A DNA stretch of 64,000 bases from Celeribacter litoreus (GCF_020165855.1 NZ_JAIUFY010000013.1:1-64000), one strand, 5' to 3'. Counted from the first letter of the stretch, positions 46,542-56,391 are shown. Program-made: numbers and translations. The notes: generated from the sequence alone by a model not told the origin.

Positions 46542-47324
46542 GTGTTCCGATTCTTCCGGCGCCCAGCCCCGACCGAACCTGAAGCCCCCGAAGGCCGTAT
46601 CCGGTTTGAGGGCGAGCCTCCAAACCCTGATCAGCCTCTTTTCATTGTTGGCGACATCCACGGCCAAATTCGGGCGCTTGACGCCTTGCTGGACCGCGCT
46701 GCGAGGGAATTTCCGACGAGCCGGCTAGTTTTTGTCGGGGATTTTATCGACCGCGGAGAAAGCAGCGCGGATGTGTTGTCGCGCCTCTATGACCTCTCGC
46801 TTGAAAACGCCGAGGGGGTTTTTATTCTCGGCAACCACGAGGAAATGTTCCTGGCCTTTCTCGACGCGCCTGAAGAAGCAGGGAACAGGTGGTTGAAGTA
46901 TGGTGGGTTGCAAACGATGGCGAGCTTCGGGTCGTTTCATCTCCGCGAAAATTCCACCACTGAAATGTTAGTTGAGGCACGCGATAAACTCCGCAGCGTG
47001 ATGCCCAACGGGCTTGAGAATTGGCTTCGATCACGGCCTCGCCATTGGCAGAGCGGCAACGTCGGTATCGTGCATGCCGGTGCCGATCCCCAACGGCCGT
47101 TGAATGAGCAGCGCGTGAATAGTCTGACTTGGGGACACAAAGATTTCGGACGCCTCGCTCGGCAAGATGGTCTGTGGATTGTTCATGGACATACGATCGT
47201 TGAGATGCCGCGCGAGAAAAACGGCGTCATTTCCATTGATACAGGGGCATACGCAACGGGAAAGCTGACAGCCGCCCACATTGACAATGGGCAACTGAGT
47301 TTCGTGCAGGCGTCTGGCTGTTGA
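46542..47324 (+). CDS. metallophosphatase (PPP-type serine/threonine phosphatase family)
   Basis: The 260-residue protein has the three calcineurin-like motifs VGDIHGQIRALD, VGDFIDRGESS and LGNHEEMFLAF, plus the late VHGHTIVEMP. This is the PrpA/PrpB or diadenosine-tetraphosphatase-like branch. The start is GTG at 46542, which gives MFRFFRRPAP. It converges with the secreted ClpP-like gene. Confidence 0.85.
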   Translation: MFRFFRRPAPTEPEAPEGRIRFEGEPPNPDQPLFIVGDIHGQIRALDALLDRAAREFPTSRLVFVGDFIDRGESSADVLSRLYDLSLENAEGVFILGNHEEMFLAFLDAPEEAGNRWLKYGGLQTMASFGSFHLRENSTTEMLVEARDKLRSVMPNGLENWLRSRPRHWQSGNVGIVHAGADPQRPLNEQRVNSLTWGHKDFGRLARQDGLWIVHGHTIVEMPREKNGVISIDTGAYATGKLTAAHIDNGQLSFVQASGC

Positions 47325-47335
47325 CGTTCCGTTGT

Positions 47336-47845
47336 CTACGGGTCGCATTTTGGAACCCCGAGGCGGATCAGTTCGGTTCCGGAGAGGCGCGACATCGAGA
47401 AGACACTGTGACGGGCTTTGTCCAGATACCAAACCCGGATATTGAGCGGATAGTGGGCCGCAATGAAGCGTGACCACTCTTCGAATTCTGTTTCGCTAAG
47501 CTTTGGGCCCAAGCGGTAGGGCCCGTGAAAGCCGAAGACAGCACGCGGAGAGACGCACATGTTCTCAACGGCGAGATACATCGTGCAACTCGAGAGGCAT
47601 GCGCCGCTTCGTATTTCCACTCGTTGCTTCAGGCGATTGATTTCCTGGATTTCATTGTAGCGCGCTCGTACGCCGCCTCCCGAGTCTCCTCGGACGATGA
47701 TCGTGGCTCCCGGCGCCTGCGTTTTGGGCCGCGCTGCGTATGCACCTGACGTCGCGACGGTTGTCCATATGCTCAAAGACACAAGAAACACAAAGGTCTT
47801 CAGCACGCGCGCAATCTGCGCGCGTTCGAAAATTTTCTTCCTCAT
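47336..47845 (-). CDS. secreted ClpP/COG3904-like protein of unknown function
   Basis: The 169-residue protein has an N-terminal signal sequence ending near SGAYA (about residue 38). IVRGDSGGGVRARYNEIQEINRLKQ, GACLSSCTMYLA and SPRAVFGFHGP follow. The C-x-S-x-C segment and the later G-F-H match the ClpP-like fold of predicted periplasmic proteins, where the Ser and His would be catalytic. Activity is not known. The ATG at 47845 is chosen because it begins the signal peptide (MRKKIFERAQ); an ATG at 47884 lies in frame. Confidence 0.55.
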   Translation of the reverse strand: MRKKIFERAQIARVLKTFVFLVSLSIWTTVATSGAYAARPKTQAPGATIIVRGDSGGGVRARYNEIQEINRLKQRVEIRSGACLSSCTMYLAVENMCVSPRAVFGFHGPYRLGPKLSETEFEEWSRFIAAHYPLNIRVWYLDKARHSVFSMSRLSGTELIRLGVPKCDP

Positions 47846-47974
47846 GAAAATCACCCCACGTGATTGTTGTGGGATGGTTTCCATCCCTCACCGCCGACCC
47901 CAATCGGCATGTGGAGGATTTGAGCAGAGAAACCCTAATATTTGGTTTGAGGCGCGTAACGTAATCTCAGAAAC

Positions 47975-48003
47975 AAAAAGGCAGCACGAAAGGCTGCCTT
48001 TTT
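47975..48003 (-). terminator. bidirectional-looking terminator
   Basis: An 11-bp palindrome (AAAAAGGCAGC / GCTGCCTTTTT) with a 7-nt loop follows the end of the poly-threonine gene on the minus strand. The U-run required for leftward termination is present. Confidence 0.8.
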
Positions 48004-48036
48004 AGTCATTCCAAATGCGACGTAACACACGGACGA

Positions 48037-48378
48037 TTAGTTCGTCGTGGTCGTAGACGTTGTCGTCGTTGTCGTCGTTGTGGTGGTGGTTGTCGAACCG
48101 CCCGTGACCGCAGCAATAGCAGCCGCGATACTCGTGGCGGCAGGTGCAGCTGCCGCGAGGTTCAGAATTTCACCATTTGGCATACGGAAGCAGATCGGAT
48201 TGTTCAGGTTTACCGGATTGCTGCAGAAGTTCGGGTTCTGAGCAGCGGCCTGCCAACCGTTAGGGGTATTCGCCGGCGGAGTATTTGCTGGCGGAGTACC
48301 TGTTCCAGGCGTCTGCTGAGCAACAGCGGGTAGTGACGTAGTAATCGCGATGGCTGCGGCAAAAAAGATGCGTTTCAT
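48037..48378 (-). CDS. small secreted protein with poly-threonine tail
   Basis: The 113-residue product has a signal peptide (MKRIFFAAAIAITTSLPAVA), a Pro/Asn/Thr-rich linker and a central NPNFCSNPVNLNNPICF with two cysteines. A hydrophobic Ala-rich stretch comes next, ending in a run of about 12 Thr, Ser, 4 Thr and Asn. I recognise no family. The Thr run is coded by ACG/ACA/ACC-type codons, forming a short tandem repeat liable to slippage. It lies next to the polysaccharide export pair, so a surface or matrix role is possible. In-frame ATGs also lie at 48399 and 48450. Confidence 0.6.
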   Translation of the reverse strand: MKRIFFAAAIAITTSLPAVAQQTPGTGTPPANTPPANTPNGWQAAAQNPNFCSNPVNLNNPICFRMPNGEILNLAAAAPAATSIAAAIAAVTGGSTTTTTTTTTTTTSTTTTN

Positions 48379-48632
48379 ACTAAAACTCACTTGATTCATG
48401 ATGATGGCACTCACCGCATGGCGGTGATTTATCGTCTTCTTGCCTCCCAAGTAACACTCTTTCCGAGATTCGTCACATGCGGAAGCGCGCTCTGGCTGTT
48501 TCCAGCTCGAATTTCATTCTGCAGTTGCAAAAAAACTATGCAGATTTACGTCGCGTAATGTTGTTTTAGGCTGATACAGAATGATCGGATCGACGCGCAT
48601 TCGAACGACGTCGACACCGTCAAATCAGCATA

Positions 48633-49991
48633 TCAGTTCGAAACGGTAGCCGTGCCTAGGTTGATGATCGATGGCGTGATCTGGTTGATTGTACGCTGCC
48701 AGCGCGTGACCGGTTGCTCGGCAATGAAGACGATATCGTTCGGCCGGAGCTCAAAACGCGTTGCGAGGGTCATCGATGCAGCATTTTTCGCATCTAGGTT
48801 CCACGCCGTAAGGGCATCGAATTCCATCGGATCATCTGAGCCGCGCAGCACGTAGATGTGGCGCGGATCTGCTGTGCTCACCGATAGTCCTCCGCCACCG
48901 GAATATAGCGCGTCTGCGAGCGTTGCGCTTCGGCCTAGCGGGAGCGGAAAGCGACCTTGTTGATCTACTTCTCCGGTCAGATAAACGTAATCCCGCTCTA
49001 CAGCGTCGTAATCCACTTGCGCGGCATAATTTTCCCGCTGTTCCTGAAGCATAGACCGGCGAAGCGACACTTCTGTCTGTAACTGGTTCAGCGCCTCCGA
49101 GCGCGCATTCTGACGATAGGTTGCGAGGCGGATTTGCTGATCAAAGTAGGCCGCAGCCTGATCGAGTTGGTAGGCATCATCAACGAAAACGCTATCGCCC
49201 GGCTGGAGCAAAATCCGGTTCAGGTTGTCCTGAGAATAGAGCGTATCGAGCGGGATCTGGTAGATGGTCCCGTCTCTGTAGAGGCGGACCGACGTGTATT
49301 CCATATCGGTGGCAGTGATGCCGCCACGATTGGCCAGAGCGGCTTCTAGGTAGAGCGGTGTCAAGGTGATTGGCAGGACGCCCGGATTATTCACGGCCCC
49401 ACCAATTGCAACTTTTTTGGAATTGAAAGACGCGATTTCCAGACTGAACGTCGGCTCGATCTGAGCATCGATCAGGCGCTGAAAGAGCGTATCTTCTGCT
49501 TCTTCAATGGTCATCCCCGCGATAGAGACGCGACCAACATCAGGGATCGCAATCGCGCCATCGTCCTGCACAGTGTAACCCTGACGGCTATTTTGTGCGG
49601 CCAGCAGTCCCGCCAGTTCCTCGACCGAATTGCCAGACGGCGTGGCGAGCAATACGACGTCACCTATTCCGATCGTGTAGGGCTGCGGGTTCGTTACGGG
49701 AGGCAGGCGGGTCTCAAGGCTGTTCGGGCGCGTTTGGGCTGTGTAGGCTGGTTCAGGAATAGCCCCATTCCCGCGCAGACCACTGCCCATCCCTGCCGTT
49801 GTCCGGAACACCTCGGGCAAGTCTTTCGGCTCATACGCCGAACGGTTTGCAACCAACACGGATTGGGATGTCATCGGCACAACGCGTACCTTGAGATCAT
49901 CACTCGCACGCGAAACAACGCGCTGACTTTGATAGACGGTGCCACAGGACGCCAAAGAAAGCGCAGCAATCAGAAAGAGTGTTTTACGCAA
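48633..49991 (-). CDS. outer-membrane polysaccharide export protein (Wza family)
   Basis: The 452-residue protein has a lipoprotein signal (MRKTLFLIAALSLASC, lipobox LASC). A Poly_export domain follows (PYTIGIGDVVLLATPSG, about residue 105), then two SLBB-type segments (KVAIGGAVNNPGVLPITL; YVYLTGEVDQQGRFPLP). Wza-type proteins form the outer-membrane channel for capsule or exopolysaccharide. The gene follows the Wzc-type kinase on the same strand after about 135 nt, an export pair. Confidence 0.88.
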   Translation of the reverse strand: MRKTLFLIAALSLASCGTVYQSQRVVSRASDDLKVRVVPMTSQSVLVANRSAYEPKDLPEVFRTTAGMGSGLRGNGAIPEPAYTAQTRPNSLETRLPPVTNPQPYTIGIGDVVLLATPSGNSVEELAGLLAAQNSRQGYTVQDDGAIAIPDVGRVSIAGMTIEEAEDTLFQRLIDAQIEPTFSLEIASFNSKKVAIGGAVNNPGVLPITLTPLYLEAALANRGGITATDMEYTSVRLYRDGTIYQIPLDTLYSQDNLNRILLQPGDSVFVDDAYQLDQAAAYFDQQIRLATYRQNARSEALNQLQTEVSLRRSMLQEQRENYAAQVDYDAVERDYVYLTGEVDQQGRFPLPLGRSATLADALYSGGGGLSVSTADPRHIYVLRGSDDPMEFDALTAWNLDAKNAASMTLATRFELRPNDIVFIAEQPVTRWQRTINQITPSIINLGTATVSN

Positions 49992-50125
49992 AACAGATCG
50001 GTCCTCTCAATTGCCAACCGTCACCGAGTTCTTGGAATTCATACGCACTGAAAACGTTCGTTTCCATATACATTTGTTCTCTCGTTCCCAAGCGATGCAG
50101 GAAAGCCGCAATCGCGTACAGTTCC

Positions 50126-52231
50126 TTAATTCGTGTAATACTTGGCCCCATAGGCGCCGTAGCCGCCATAATATTCGCCATAGCCGTAGCGCTTCATGCC
50201 TTTCGGGTCGATCTGGTTCAGCACCAGCCCGTCGACGGTCACACCAACGGTTTCGAACATTCTCAGGGAGTCTCGGACCTGAGCGCGGCTCGTTTTGTCC
50301 CACCGAACTGTAAACAGCAGCGCATCAACATGTTGCGCAACTACTCGTGCGTCCGGAACGACAAGCACAGGTGGTGTGTCGATGATGATAAAATCGTACA
50401 GGCTGCGCGCTTCCTCTAGGAATTCGCTAAAGCTTTGCGAGGAAAGAATGTCTGCCGCGTTCACTTTGCTCGCCTCACTGACGAGGATGTCGGCGCCGAG
50501 TGTTCGGTCTGTGATCACCGCTTCCGATAGAGGCACGCCTTTTGAGAGCACAGACATGAGGCCGTTGGCATTCTTTACGTCGAGGTATTGGCTAAAGACG
50601 CGACGTCGAATGTCGCCTTCGACCAAGAGCACCTTTTTCCCGAGCCCGACGAGGTTCTGCGCGAGTGAGAAGGAAATCGTGGTTTTACCTTCGGACGGCA
50701 CAGAGGATGTCGACATGATGACCTGGGGTGTTTTGTCGAGCCCCGAGAGCAAGACGGATGTCCGCAGGTTTCGAATAGCTTCCGCGGCGGCCGAGGTCGG
50801 CTTTTCAGCTAGGTATTCAAGGCCGGAGCGTCGGTCTGTGGTTGGAAGAAGCGGGATCTGGCCCATGACCGGAAGCCCGGTTTCCCCTTCTAGATCTGCT
50901 GCTTTGCGGTAGTTGTCCTGACGCGCTTCGAGGAGCAGCGCACCGCCGCTTCCAATCATGATCCCCAAGATGCCAGCCATCGCGAGAATCAGCGATCTTT
51001 TCGGCTCGGATGCGTTTTGTGGCAGAACGGCGTTAGAAAGAATGCGGCTGTCGGGCTGCTGAATGCCTTCTTGAGCAGAGGTTTCTTTCAGGCGTCCGAG
51101 GAAATATTCATAGAGAAGGCGGCTCGCTTCTGTTTCACGCGTAAGCTGCTGCAATTGAATGAGCTCATCGCTTTGAGAGGCCAGATCCGCTTCGAGATTT
51201 GCAATGCTAATCGAAATCGAGTCGACTTGACGGTTAAGCCTATCGGCCTGCTGCGCGGCATTTTGAAGAAGGAGAGCAAAACGCTCCTCAAATGCCGCAT
51301 TCGCGCCATCTGTGCGCAGCATGGTTTGCAGGCGCGAGTCGCCTGATTGCGCCGCTTTTTCCTCAGGAGTCAGAGATTGAAGGGTTGCGAGAGCCGTGGC
51401 GTTCTCAAGAGCGACGTCGCGCGCTTCTATAGTTGTCTCAAGGCGGTCGCGCAGTTCCTTCAATTGAACTTCAAGAGCTTGCACCGTTTGTGGGCTAATT
51501 ACATTTGTGCTCGTAGAGAAAGATGCCAAGCGGGCTTCTGCAGCCTCAAGATCGAATTTCAAATCCGCGACACGCGAACTCAACCATTCGGACGCGTCAC
51601 GCGTTGCCTCAAATTTCACATCCATTTGATAGAGGATGTATTCCTCCGCAATCGCGTCCGCCAATCTTGCTGACTTCGCACCACCTTCCGACTCCACAGT
51701 GATTTGAAGTACGTAAGTATTGGGCACGTTGCGGACTACCATCCGCTCGAGGAGCGAGTTTATTGTGGAAGTCAATTGTAGCGCTTGCATCCGCTCTTCT
51801 GAATAGGTCGGCGGATCGCCTAGAATTAGCGATTTCACGCGCGTTTTCAGGGATGGTCCATTCAGGGTCCCGTTGAATTCGGGATCTTCGAGGAGGTTTT
51901 CCCGGTTTACAACGCGCTCAAGCAGGCGCCGGCTCTTGAGAACTTCGACTTCGGTGTTGATCGCTTCCGAATTCGTCCCGAGGCTCGGGAGAACAGCCCC
52001 AAGGTCAATCAATTCCTGGCCGGAGGCCTCGAGGAGAACAACCGATGTCGCACGATATTTCGGAACCGCGACCCCATAGGCGTATACGCCACCGAGCACG
52101 ATGGAAATCACCGTGACCAGAGCGATCCAAAATTTGTTGCGCCACAGGGCGCCCAACAACTGGCTCAGATCAATGATGTCTTCGTCGGATGATGCGGAAC
52201 TGACTGGGGGAAACTTGTGGGGCACGTTCAT
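50126..52231 (-). CDS. polysaccharide co-polymerase / BY-kinase (Wzc family)
   Basis: The 701-residue inner-membrane protein has a Wzz domain with a first transmembrane helix (about 34-56) and a long periplasmic coiled-coil region. The second helix (about 420-440) is followed by a cytoplasmic tyrosine autokinase. Walker A is TSSVPSEGKTTISFSLAQ (about residue 508), Walker A' VLLVEGDIRR, and FIIIDTPPV is the B-type motif. The tail has nine tyrosines in its last 21 residues, the autophosphorylation cluster. It controls chain length and export with the Wza protein. The sugar repeat genes are not adjacent; those at 21-29 kb might supply it. Confidence 0.9.
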   Translation of the reverse strand: MNVPHKFPPVSSASSDEDIIDLSQLLGALWRNKFWIALVTVISIVLGGVYAYGVAVPKYRATSVVLLEASGQELIDLGAVLPSLGTNSEAINTEVEVLKSRRLLERVVNRENLLEDPEFNGTLNGPSLKTRVKSLILGDPPTYSEERMQALQLTSTINSLLERMVVRNVPNTYVLQITVESEGGAKSARLADAIAEEYILYQMDVKFEATRDASEWLSSRVADLKFDLEAAEARLASFSTSTNVISPQTVQALEVQLKELRDRLETTIEARDVALENATALATLQSLTPEEKAAQSGDSRLQTMLRTDGANAAFEERFALLLQNAAQQADRLNRQVDSISISIANLEADLASQSDELIQLQQLTRETEASRLLYEYFLGRLKETSAQEGIQQPDSRILSNAVLPQNASEPKRSLILAMAGILGIMIGSGGALLLEARQDNYRKAADLEGETGLPVMGQIPLLPTTDRRSGLEYLAEKPTSAAAEAIRNLRTSVLLSGLDKTPQVIMSTSSVPSEGKTTISFSLAQNLVGLGKKVLLVEGDIRRRVFSQYLDVKNANGLMSVLSKGVPLSEAVITDRTLGADILVSEASKVNAADILSSQSFSEFLEEARSLYDFIIIDTPPVLVVPDARVVAQHVDALLFTVRWDKTSRAQVRDSLRMFETVGVTVDGLVLNQIDPKGMKRYGYGEYYGGYGAYGAKYYTN

Positions 52232-52833
52232 ACTGGTCTTTCACGAAAATCGTGTCGCTTCATTCAAAAAAGCCTCCGCATCCCATCAAGGAAGAAGGCC
52301 GTTGGTCCAGTCTTAACGACGGATATGTAAATGCACCATGACTGCTTACGCTATCGTCCTCAGACGCGCCGCTTTTATGGCAAAGACTTGCTCAAATCGA
52401 GTGCGTGTGTGCGATTTTTAGGCAGGTGGGGCGAATTTGGGACAGGTCGGAAACCGCGCGAGCTTAGTTGTTGAGGTGTATGTTTCCAAAATTAACTCAA
52501 ACCGAGTCGTTTTGCCGGCACTGTTGCATAAGAATGGTCATCTCTTCCGCCGTGTCGTTGTCAGGCGCGGTTGGCCCTCTCGGATGCAATATTCTGAGCC
52601 TTCTTCCTGTTTTAGTTCAAATCATTACGCGAGGATCGATCCTGAGATCGGCACACTGTTTGCGTTACTCGCTCCGGCCATCATCGTCTGCGGCCGCGAG
52701 AGAATGTTGCAGAATCGCACCGTTCGCTTGCCCAAACGTCAACATGACGATACATAGCGCCAGCTAAGTGCGGGGCAGGTTGCCTTCAAAGGGTCTTTCG
52801 GCGCCGCGTTTCCATTGGGAGAGGAATCTGCGC
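52232..52833. other. divergent promoter region between wzc-type gene and nadA
   Basis: About 600 nt without a recognisable gene. It should hold the leftward promoter of the export pair and the rightward promoter of the nad operon. No convincing riboswitch, repeat or transposon was identified. Confidence 0.45.
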
Positions 52834-53886
52834 ATGCTCGATCACACCGCTATGACCAAGACACTTGGCGAGCACTATGACCTGGCCCCCTCGGTCGAAA
52901 CGGCGGAGCGGCTCAGTGACATTTACGAGCGCATGAACCGCGTTGTGACGCCTGTTGAGTGGGCAGTCCACGCTCCCTACGTTGAGGCGATCAACCGTCT
53001 GAAGAAAGAGCGCAACGCCGTCATCCTCGCGCATAACTACATGACGCCGCAGATTTATCACGGCATTGCGGATGTGGTGGGGGATAGTCTCCAGCTCGCG
53101 ATTGAAGCGACGAAGGTCGAAGCCGATGTGATCGTTCAGTGTGGCGTTCACTTCATGGCGGAAACGTCGAAGATTCTGAACCCGTCCAAAACCGTTCTGA
53201 TCCCCGACATGGATGCGGGCTGCTCTCTCGCCGAAAGCATCACGCCCGAGGGAATCGAGGAAATGCGCCGCCGCTATCCTGGGGCGCCGGTCGTGACCTA
53301 CGTGAACACCTCTGCCGAGGTGAAAGCGGCGTCCGATATCTGCTGCACCTCTTCGAATGCTGCGCAGATCGTTGCTGGCCTCGATGCCGAGACGATCATC
53401 ATGACGCCGGACAAATACCTCGCGCAGAACGTGGCCAATCAGGTGCCCGAGAAAAACATCGTCTGGTATGATGGTGCCTGTATCGTCCACGAAAAGTTCA
53501 CCGCCCAGGAACTCCGCGATTTCCGGAGCTGGCAGCCGACAACCCGCATCATCGCGCACCCTGAGTGCCCGCCGGATGTTGTGGCCGAAGCGGACTTCTC
53601 CGGCTCTACCAGCGGCATCATCGACTACGTCACCAAAGAACAGCCAGAGAAAACGCTCTTGGTGACGGAATGCTCCATGGCGTCCAACATCGCCGATGCC
53701 CTGCCGGGCGTCGACTTTGTCGGTCCCTGCAACATGTGCCCCTACATGCAGATGATCACACTTGAGAAAGTGCTCTGGTCCCTGCACTCCATGGAGGGCG
53801 CGGTTGAAGTGGACCCGACGGTCGCCGAAGGTGCGCGCGTTGCTGTGCAGCGCATGATCGACATGTCCAAGAAGCTGGGTGTCTAA
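52834..53886 (+). CDS. nadA: quinolinate synthase
   Basis: The 350-residue iron-sulfur enzyme has AHNYMTPQIYHGIADVVGDSLQL, CGVHFMAETSKIL, the central DMDAGCSLAE and the C-terminal cysteines in VTECSMASN and GPCNMCPYMQMITLEK that hold the [4Fe-4S] cluster. It condenses iminoaspartate with dihydroxyacetone phosphate. The ATG at 52834 has GAGAGGAA upstream. It is the first gene of nadABC, with 4 nt to nadB. Confidence 0.95.
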   Translation: MLDHTAMTKTLGEHYDLAPSVETAERLSDIYERMNRVVTPVEWAVHAPYVEAINRLKKERNAVILAHNYMTPQIYHGIADVVGDSLQLAIEATKVEADVIVQCGVHFMAETSKILNPSKTVLIPDMDAGCSLAESITPEGIEEMRRRYPGAPVVTYVNTSAEVKAASDICCTSSNAAQIVAGLDAETIIMTPDKYLAQNVANQVPEKNIVWYDGACIVHEKFTAQELRDFRSWQPTTRIIAHPECPPDVVAEADFSGSTSGIIDYVTKEQPEKTLLVTECSMASNIADALPGVDFVGPCNMCPYMQMITLEKVLWSLHSMEGAVEVDPTVAEGARVAVQRMIDMSKKLGV

Positions 53887-53890
53887 CACC

Positions 53891-55453
53891 ATGAAATCCC
53901 TCTCCACCGATCGGGTGGTGATCATCGGCGCTGGGCTCGCGGCGCTGTATGCAGCGCTCGCGCTCGTGCCGCGTCCGGTGTTGTTGGTGTCGCCTGATCC
54001 GCTCGGAGAAGGGGCGAGTTCCGCTTGGGCCCAAGGTGGCGTTGCTGCAGCCATGGACCCGTCCGATAGCCCAGAAGCCCATGCGCAGGACACCTTGGTC
54101 GCTGGCGCGGGTATCGTGGATCAGAGTGTTGCGGAGTCTGTGACGCGCGAAGCACGGGATCATATTCTCAATCTCACTGATCTCGGGGCGCCCTTCGACC
54201 GCGACGCGACAGGTGCCTATCTCATGTCCCGCGAGGCCGCGCACGGGTTTGCGCGCGTCGTGCGGGTGCGGGGTGATCGTGCTGGAGCGGAGATCATGCG
54301 CGCCCTGATCGCTCAGGTGCAAACAGAGCCGACAATCCAAATCCTCGACGGATGGACCGCGACGGGCCTTAGTGTCTCTGAGGGGTCTGTGAATGGTGTG
54401 GAGCTCGCGCCAGTGGGCGGAGGTGCTTCCGTGAAAATCTCCAGTGCGTCTGTCCTCTTGGCTGGCGGCGGCGCGGGCGGCCTTTATGCTCTGACGACAA
54501 ACCCGCCCCGCATTCGTGGGCAGGTCTCGGGCCTCGCGGCGCGCGCCGGTGCGATGATGGCTGACATGGAATTCGTCCAGTTCCACCCTACCGCTATGGA
54601 CATCGGGCTCGATCCGGCCCCGCTCGCAACCGAAGCGTTGCGTGGAGAAGGAGCGATCCTCAGGAACAATCGCGGTGAACGGTTCATGGAGGGTCAGCAC
54701 CCCGATCTCGAGCTTGCGCCGCGTGATGTCGTAGCTCGCGCTGTCTACGCGCAGAGCCAAGCCGGATTGCGGCCCGTTCTCGACACCCGAGGGGCGTTGG
54801 GCGCACGCATCAAGGACGAGTTCCCGACTGTCGTCGCAGCGTGTGAACGCGCCGAAATCGATCCGGTCACGCAGCCGATTCCGGTCGCAGCCGCTGCGCA
54901 TTATCACATGGGCGGTGTTGCGACGGACATGACTGGCCGGACCTCTATCGGTGGTCTTTGGGCCTGCGGTGAAGTGGCGTCCACCGGACTTCATGGCGCG
55001 AACCGTCTGGCCTCCAACGGTTTGCTCGAAGCGCTCGTGTATGCACGTCGCTGCGCATCCGATATTGCTGAAACGGTCGGGGATGTGCCGGCCGCGCAGC
55101 GTGTCGAGATGCCGGAAGTTGCACCGGCGGCGGAGCCTGATCCCGATCTCATCCACCGTTTGCGGCAGGCCATGACGAACGGCGTTGGCGTCATTCGAAC
55201 GGCTGAAGGGCTCCAAGCTGCCCTGCGGGAAATCGCAGAGATCGAAGCCGCACAACCCGATTGCGTGGCGCTTCTGAACATGACGGCGACGGCGACACTC
55301 ATTGCCGCGTCGGCTTTGAAACGGCAAGAGAGCCGTGGCGCGCACTTCCGCTCCGATTTGCCAGAGACTGACGGCCCGACCGGCCAGAGAAGCCGCATGA
55401 CTTTGACGGAGGCTCTGGCCCTCCGAGACACTTTTGCGAAGGAAACCATCTGA
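53891..55453 (+). CDS. nadB: L-aspartate oxidase
   Basis: The 520-residue flavoprotein of the succinate dehydrogenase/fumarate reductase family has FAD-binding VVIIGAGLAALYAALAL, SSAWAQGGVAAAMD and the C-terminal HYHMGGVATDMTGRTSIGGLWACGEVASTGLHGANRLASNGLLEALVY. It makes iminoaspartate for NadA. Its stop overlaps the nadC start (TGATG). Confidence 0.94.
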   Translation: MKSLSTDRVVIIGAGLAALYAALALVPRPVLLVSPDPLGEGASSAWAQGGVAAAMDPSDSPEAHAQDTLVAGAGIVDQSVAESVTREARDHILNLTDLGAPFDRDATGAYLMSREAAHGFARVVRVRGDRAGAEIMRALIAQVQTEPTIQILDGWTATGLSVSEGSVNGVELAPVGGGASVKISSASVLLAGGGAGGLYALTTNPPRIRGQVSGLAARAGAMMADMEFVQFHPTAMDIGLDPAPLATEALRGEGAILRNNRGERFMEGQHPDLELAPRDVVARAVYAQSQAGLRPVLDTRGALGARIKDEFPTVVAACERAEIDPVTQPIPVAAAAHYHMGGVATDMTGRTSIGGLWACGEVASTGLHGANRLASNGLLEALVYARRCASDIAETVGDVPAAQRVEMPEVAPAAEPDPDLIHRLRQAMTNGVGVIRTAEGLQAALREIAEIEAAQPDCVALLNMTATATLIAASALKRQESRGAHFRSDLPETDGPTGQRSRMTLTEALALRDTFAKETI

Positions 55454-56301
55454 TGTCCCTGTCCCCGTTGCCCGATATGATCCTCGAACCGCTCGTTCGG
55501 TCCGCTTTGATGGAAGACTTGGGCACATACGGGGATCTGACGACGCGCACGGTCATCCCCGCAGAAACACAATATTTCGCGCGCATTCGGGCGCGTGAGG
55601 CGGGCATCACCTCCGGCATGCAAATCGCGCGTATCGCGTTTCACCTCGTCGATCCGACGCTCGAAGTGACCACGCTGAAATCGGACGGGGATGCATTCGA
55701 GGTCGGTGACGTGCTGATGGAAATCCGAGGGTCGGCGGCGTCCATCCTCTCGGGTGAACGCATCGCGCTCAACTTCTCCGGTCGTTTGTCCGGCATCGCC
55801 ACCATGACCGCCGCGTTCGTCGCTGAAACAGCGGGCACCAACACGCGGATTACCTGCACGCGGAAAACGACGCCGGGCCTGCGTCTCGTGGAGAAGCAGG
55901 CGGTTCTGCATGGCGGCGGGTTCAACCATCGTTTCTCTCTCTCTGATGCGATTCTCATCAAAGACAACCACATCGCCGCTGCTGGCGGTATCCGCCCCGT
56001 CCTGCAGGCCGTGAAAGGTCACGCCTCCCACATGGTCCGCGTCGAGATCGAGGTGGATACATTGGCCCAACTCGAAGAGGTGCTGTCAGAAGGCGGGGCC
56101 GAGGCGGTCCTGCTCGACAACATGGATACGCCGACGCTCCGCGAAGCTGTCGCGATGGCCAACGGCCGCCTCATCCTCGAGGCGTCGGGCAACATGAAAC
56201 TCGAACGCATCGCCGAAGTCTCCGCAACGGGTGTCGATTACATCTCTTCCGGCGCCTTGACCCACTCGGTGAGCACATTGGATCTTGGCCTCGATTTCTA
56301 A
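55453..56301 (+). CDS. nadC: nicotinate-nucleotide pyrophosphorylase (quinolinate phosphoribosyltransferase)
   Basis: The 282-residue enzyme has the QAPRTase signatures TCTRKTTPGLRLVEKQAVLHGGGFNHR, LIKDNHIAAAGG, VEIEVDTLAQLEE and LDNMDTPTLREAV. It converts quinolinate and PRPP to nicotinate mononucleotide, completing de novo NAD synthesis after NadA and NadB. It overlaps nadB by 1 nt. Confidence 0.95.
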   Translation: MSLSPLPDMILEPLVRSALMEDLGTYGDLTTRTVIPAETQYFARIRAREAGITSGMQIARIAFHLVDPTLEVTTLKSDGDAFEVGDVLMEIRGSAASILSGERIALNFSGRLSGIATMTAAFVAETAGTNTRITCTRKTTPGLRLVEKQAVLHGGGFNHRFSLSDAILIKDNHIAAAGGIRPVLQAVKGHASHMVRVEIEVDTLAQLEEVLSEGGAEAVLLDNMDTPTLREAVAMANGRLILEASGNMKLERIAEVSATGVDYISSGALTHSVSTLDLGLDF

Positions 56302-56391
56302 CGGGCCTCTTCTCACATTTTTTAAGCAGAATTGAGCCCTCGCTTCATAAAGGGGGCAAATTCACCCGCCATCACTCGAATTTTAGTTGCG

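Noticed and set aside
48047-48110. Trinucleotide repeat read as a CRISPR or satellite array
   Set aside because: The repeat lies inside a reading frame with a signal peptide and codes a threonine run; there are no spacers.
52517-52530. GGCACTGTTGCATA, similar to the start of IS6/IS26-family inverted repeats
   Set aside because: The match breaks down after about 11 nt, there is no transposase nearby and no second copy of the repeat was seen.
53756-55528. Minus-strand frame opposite nadB
   Set aside because: It is antisense to an unambiguous L-aspartate oxidase; the composition is Arg/His-rich shadow.
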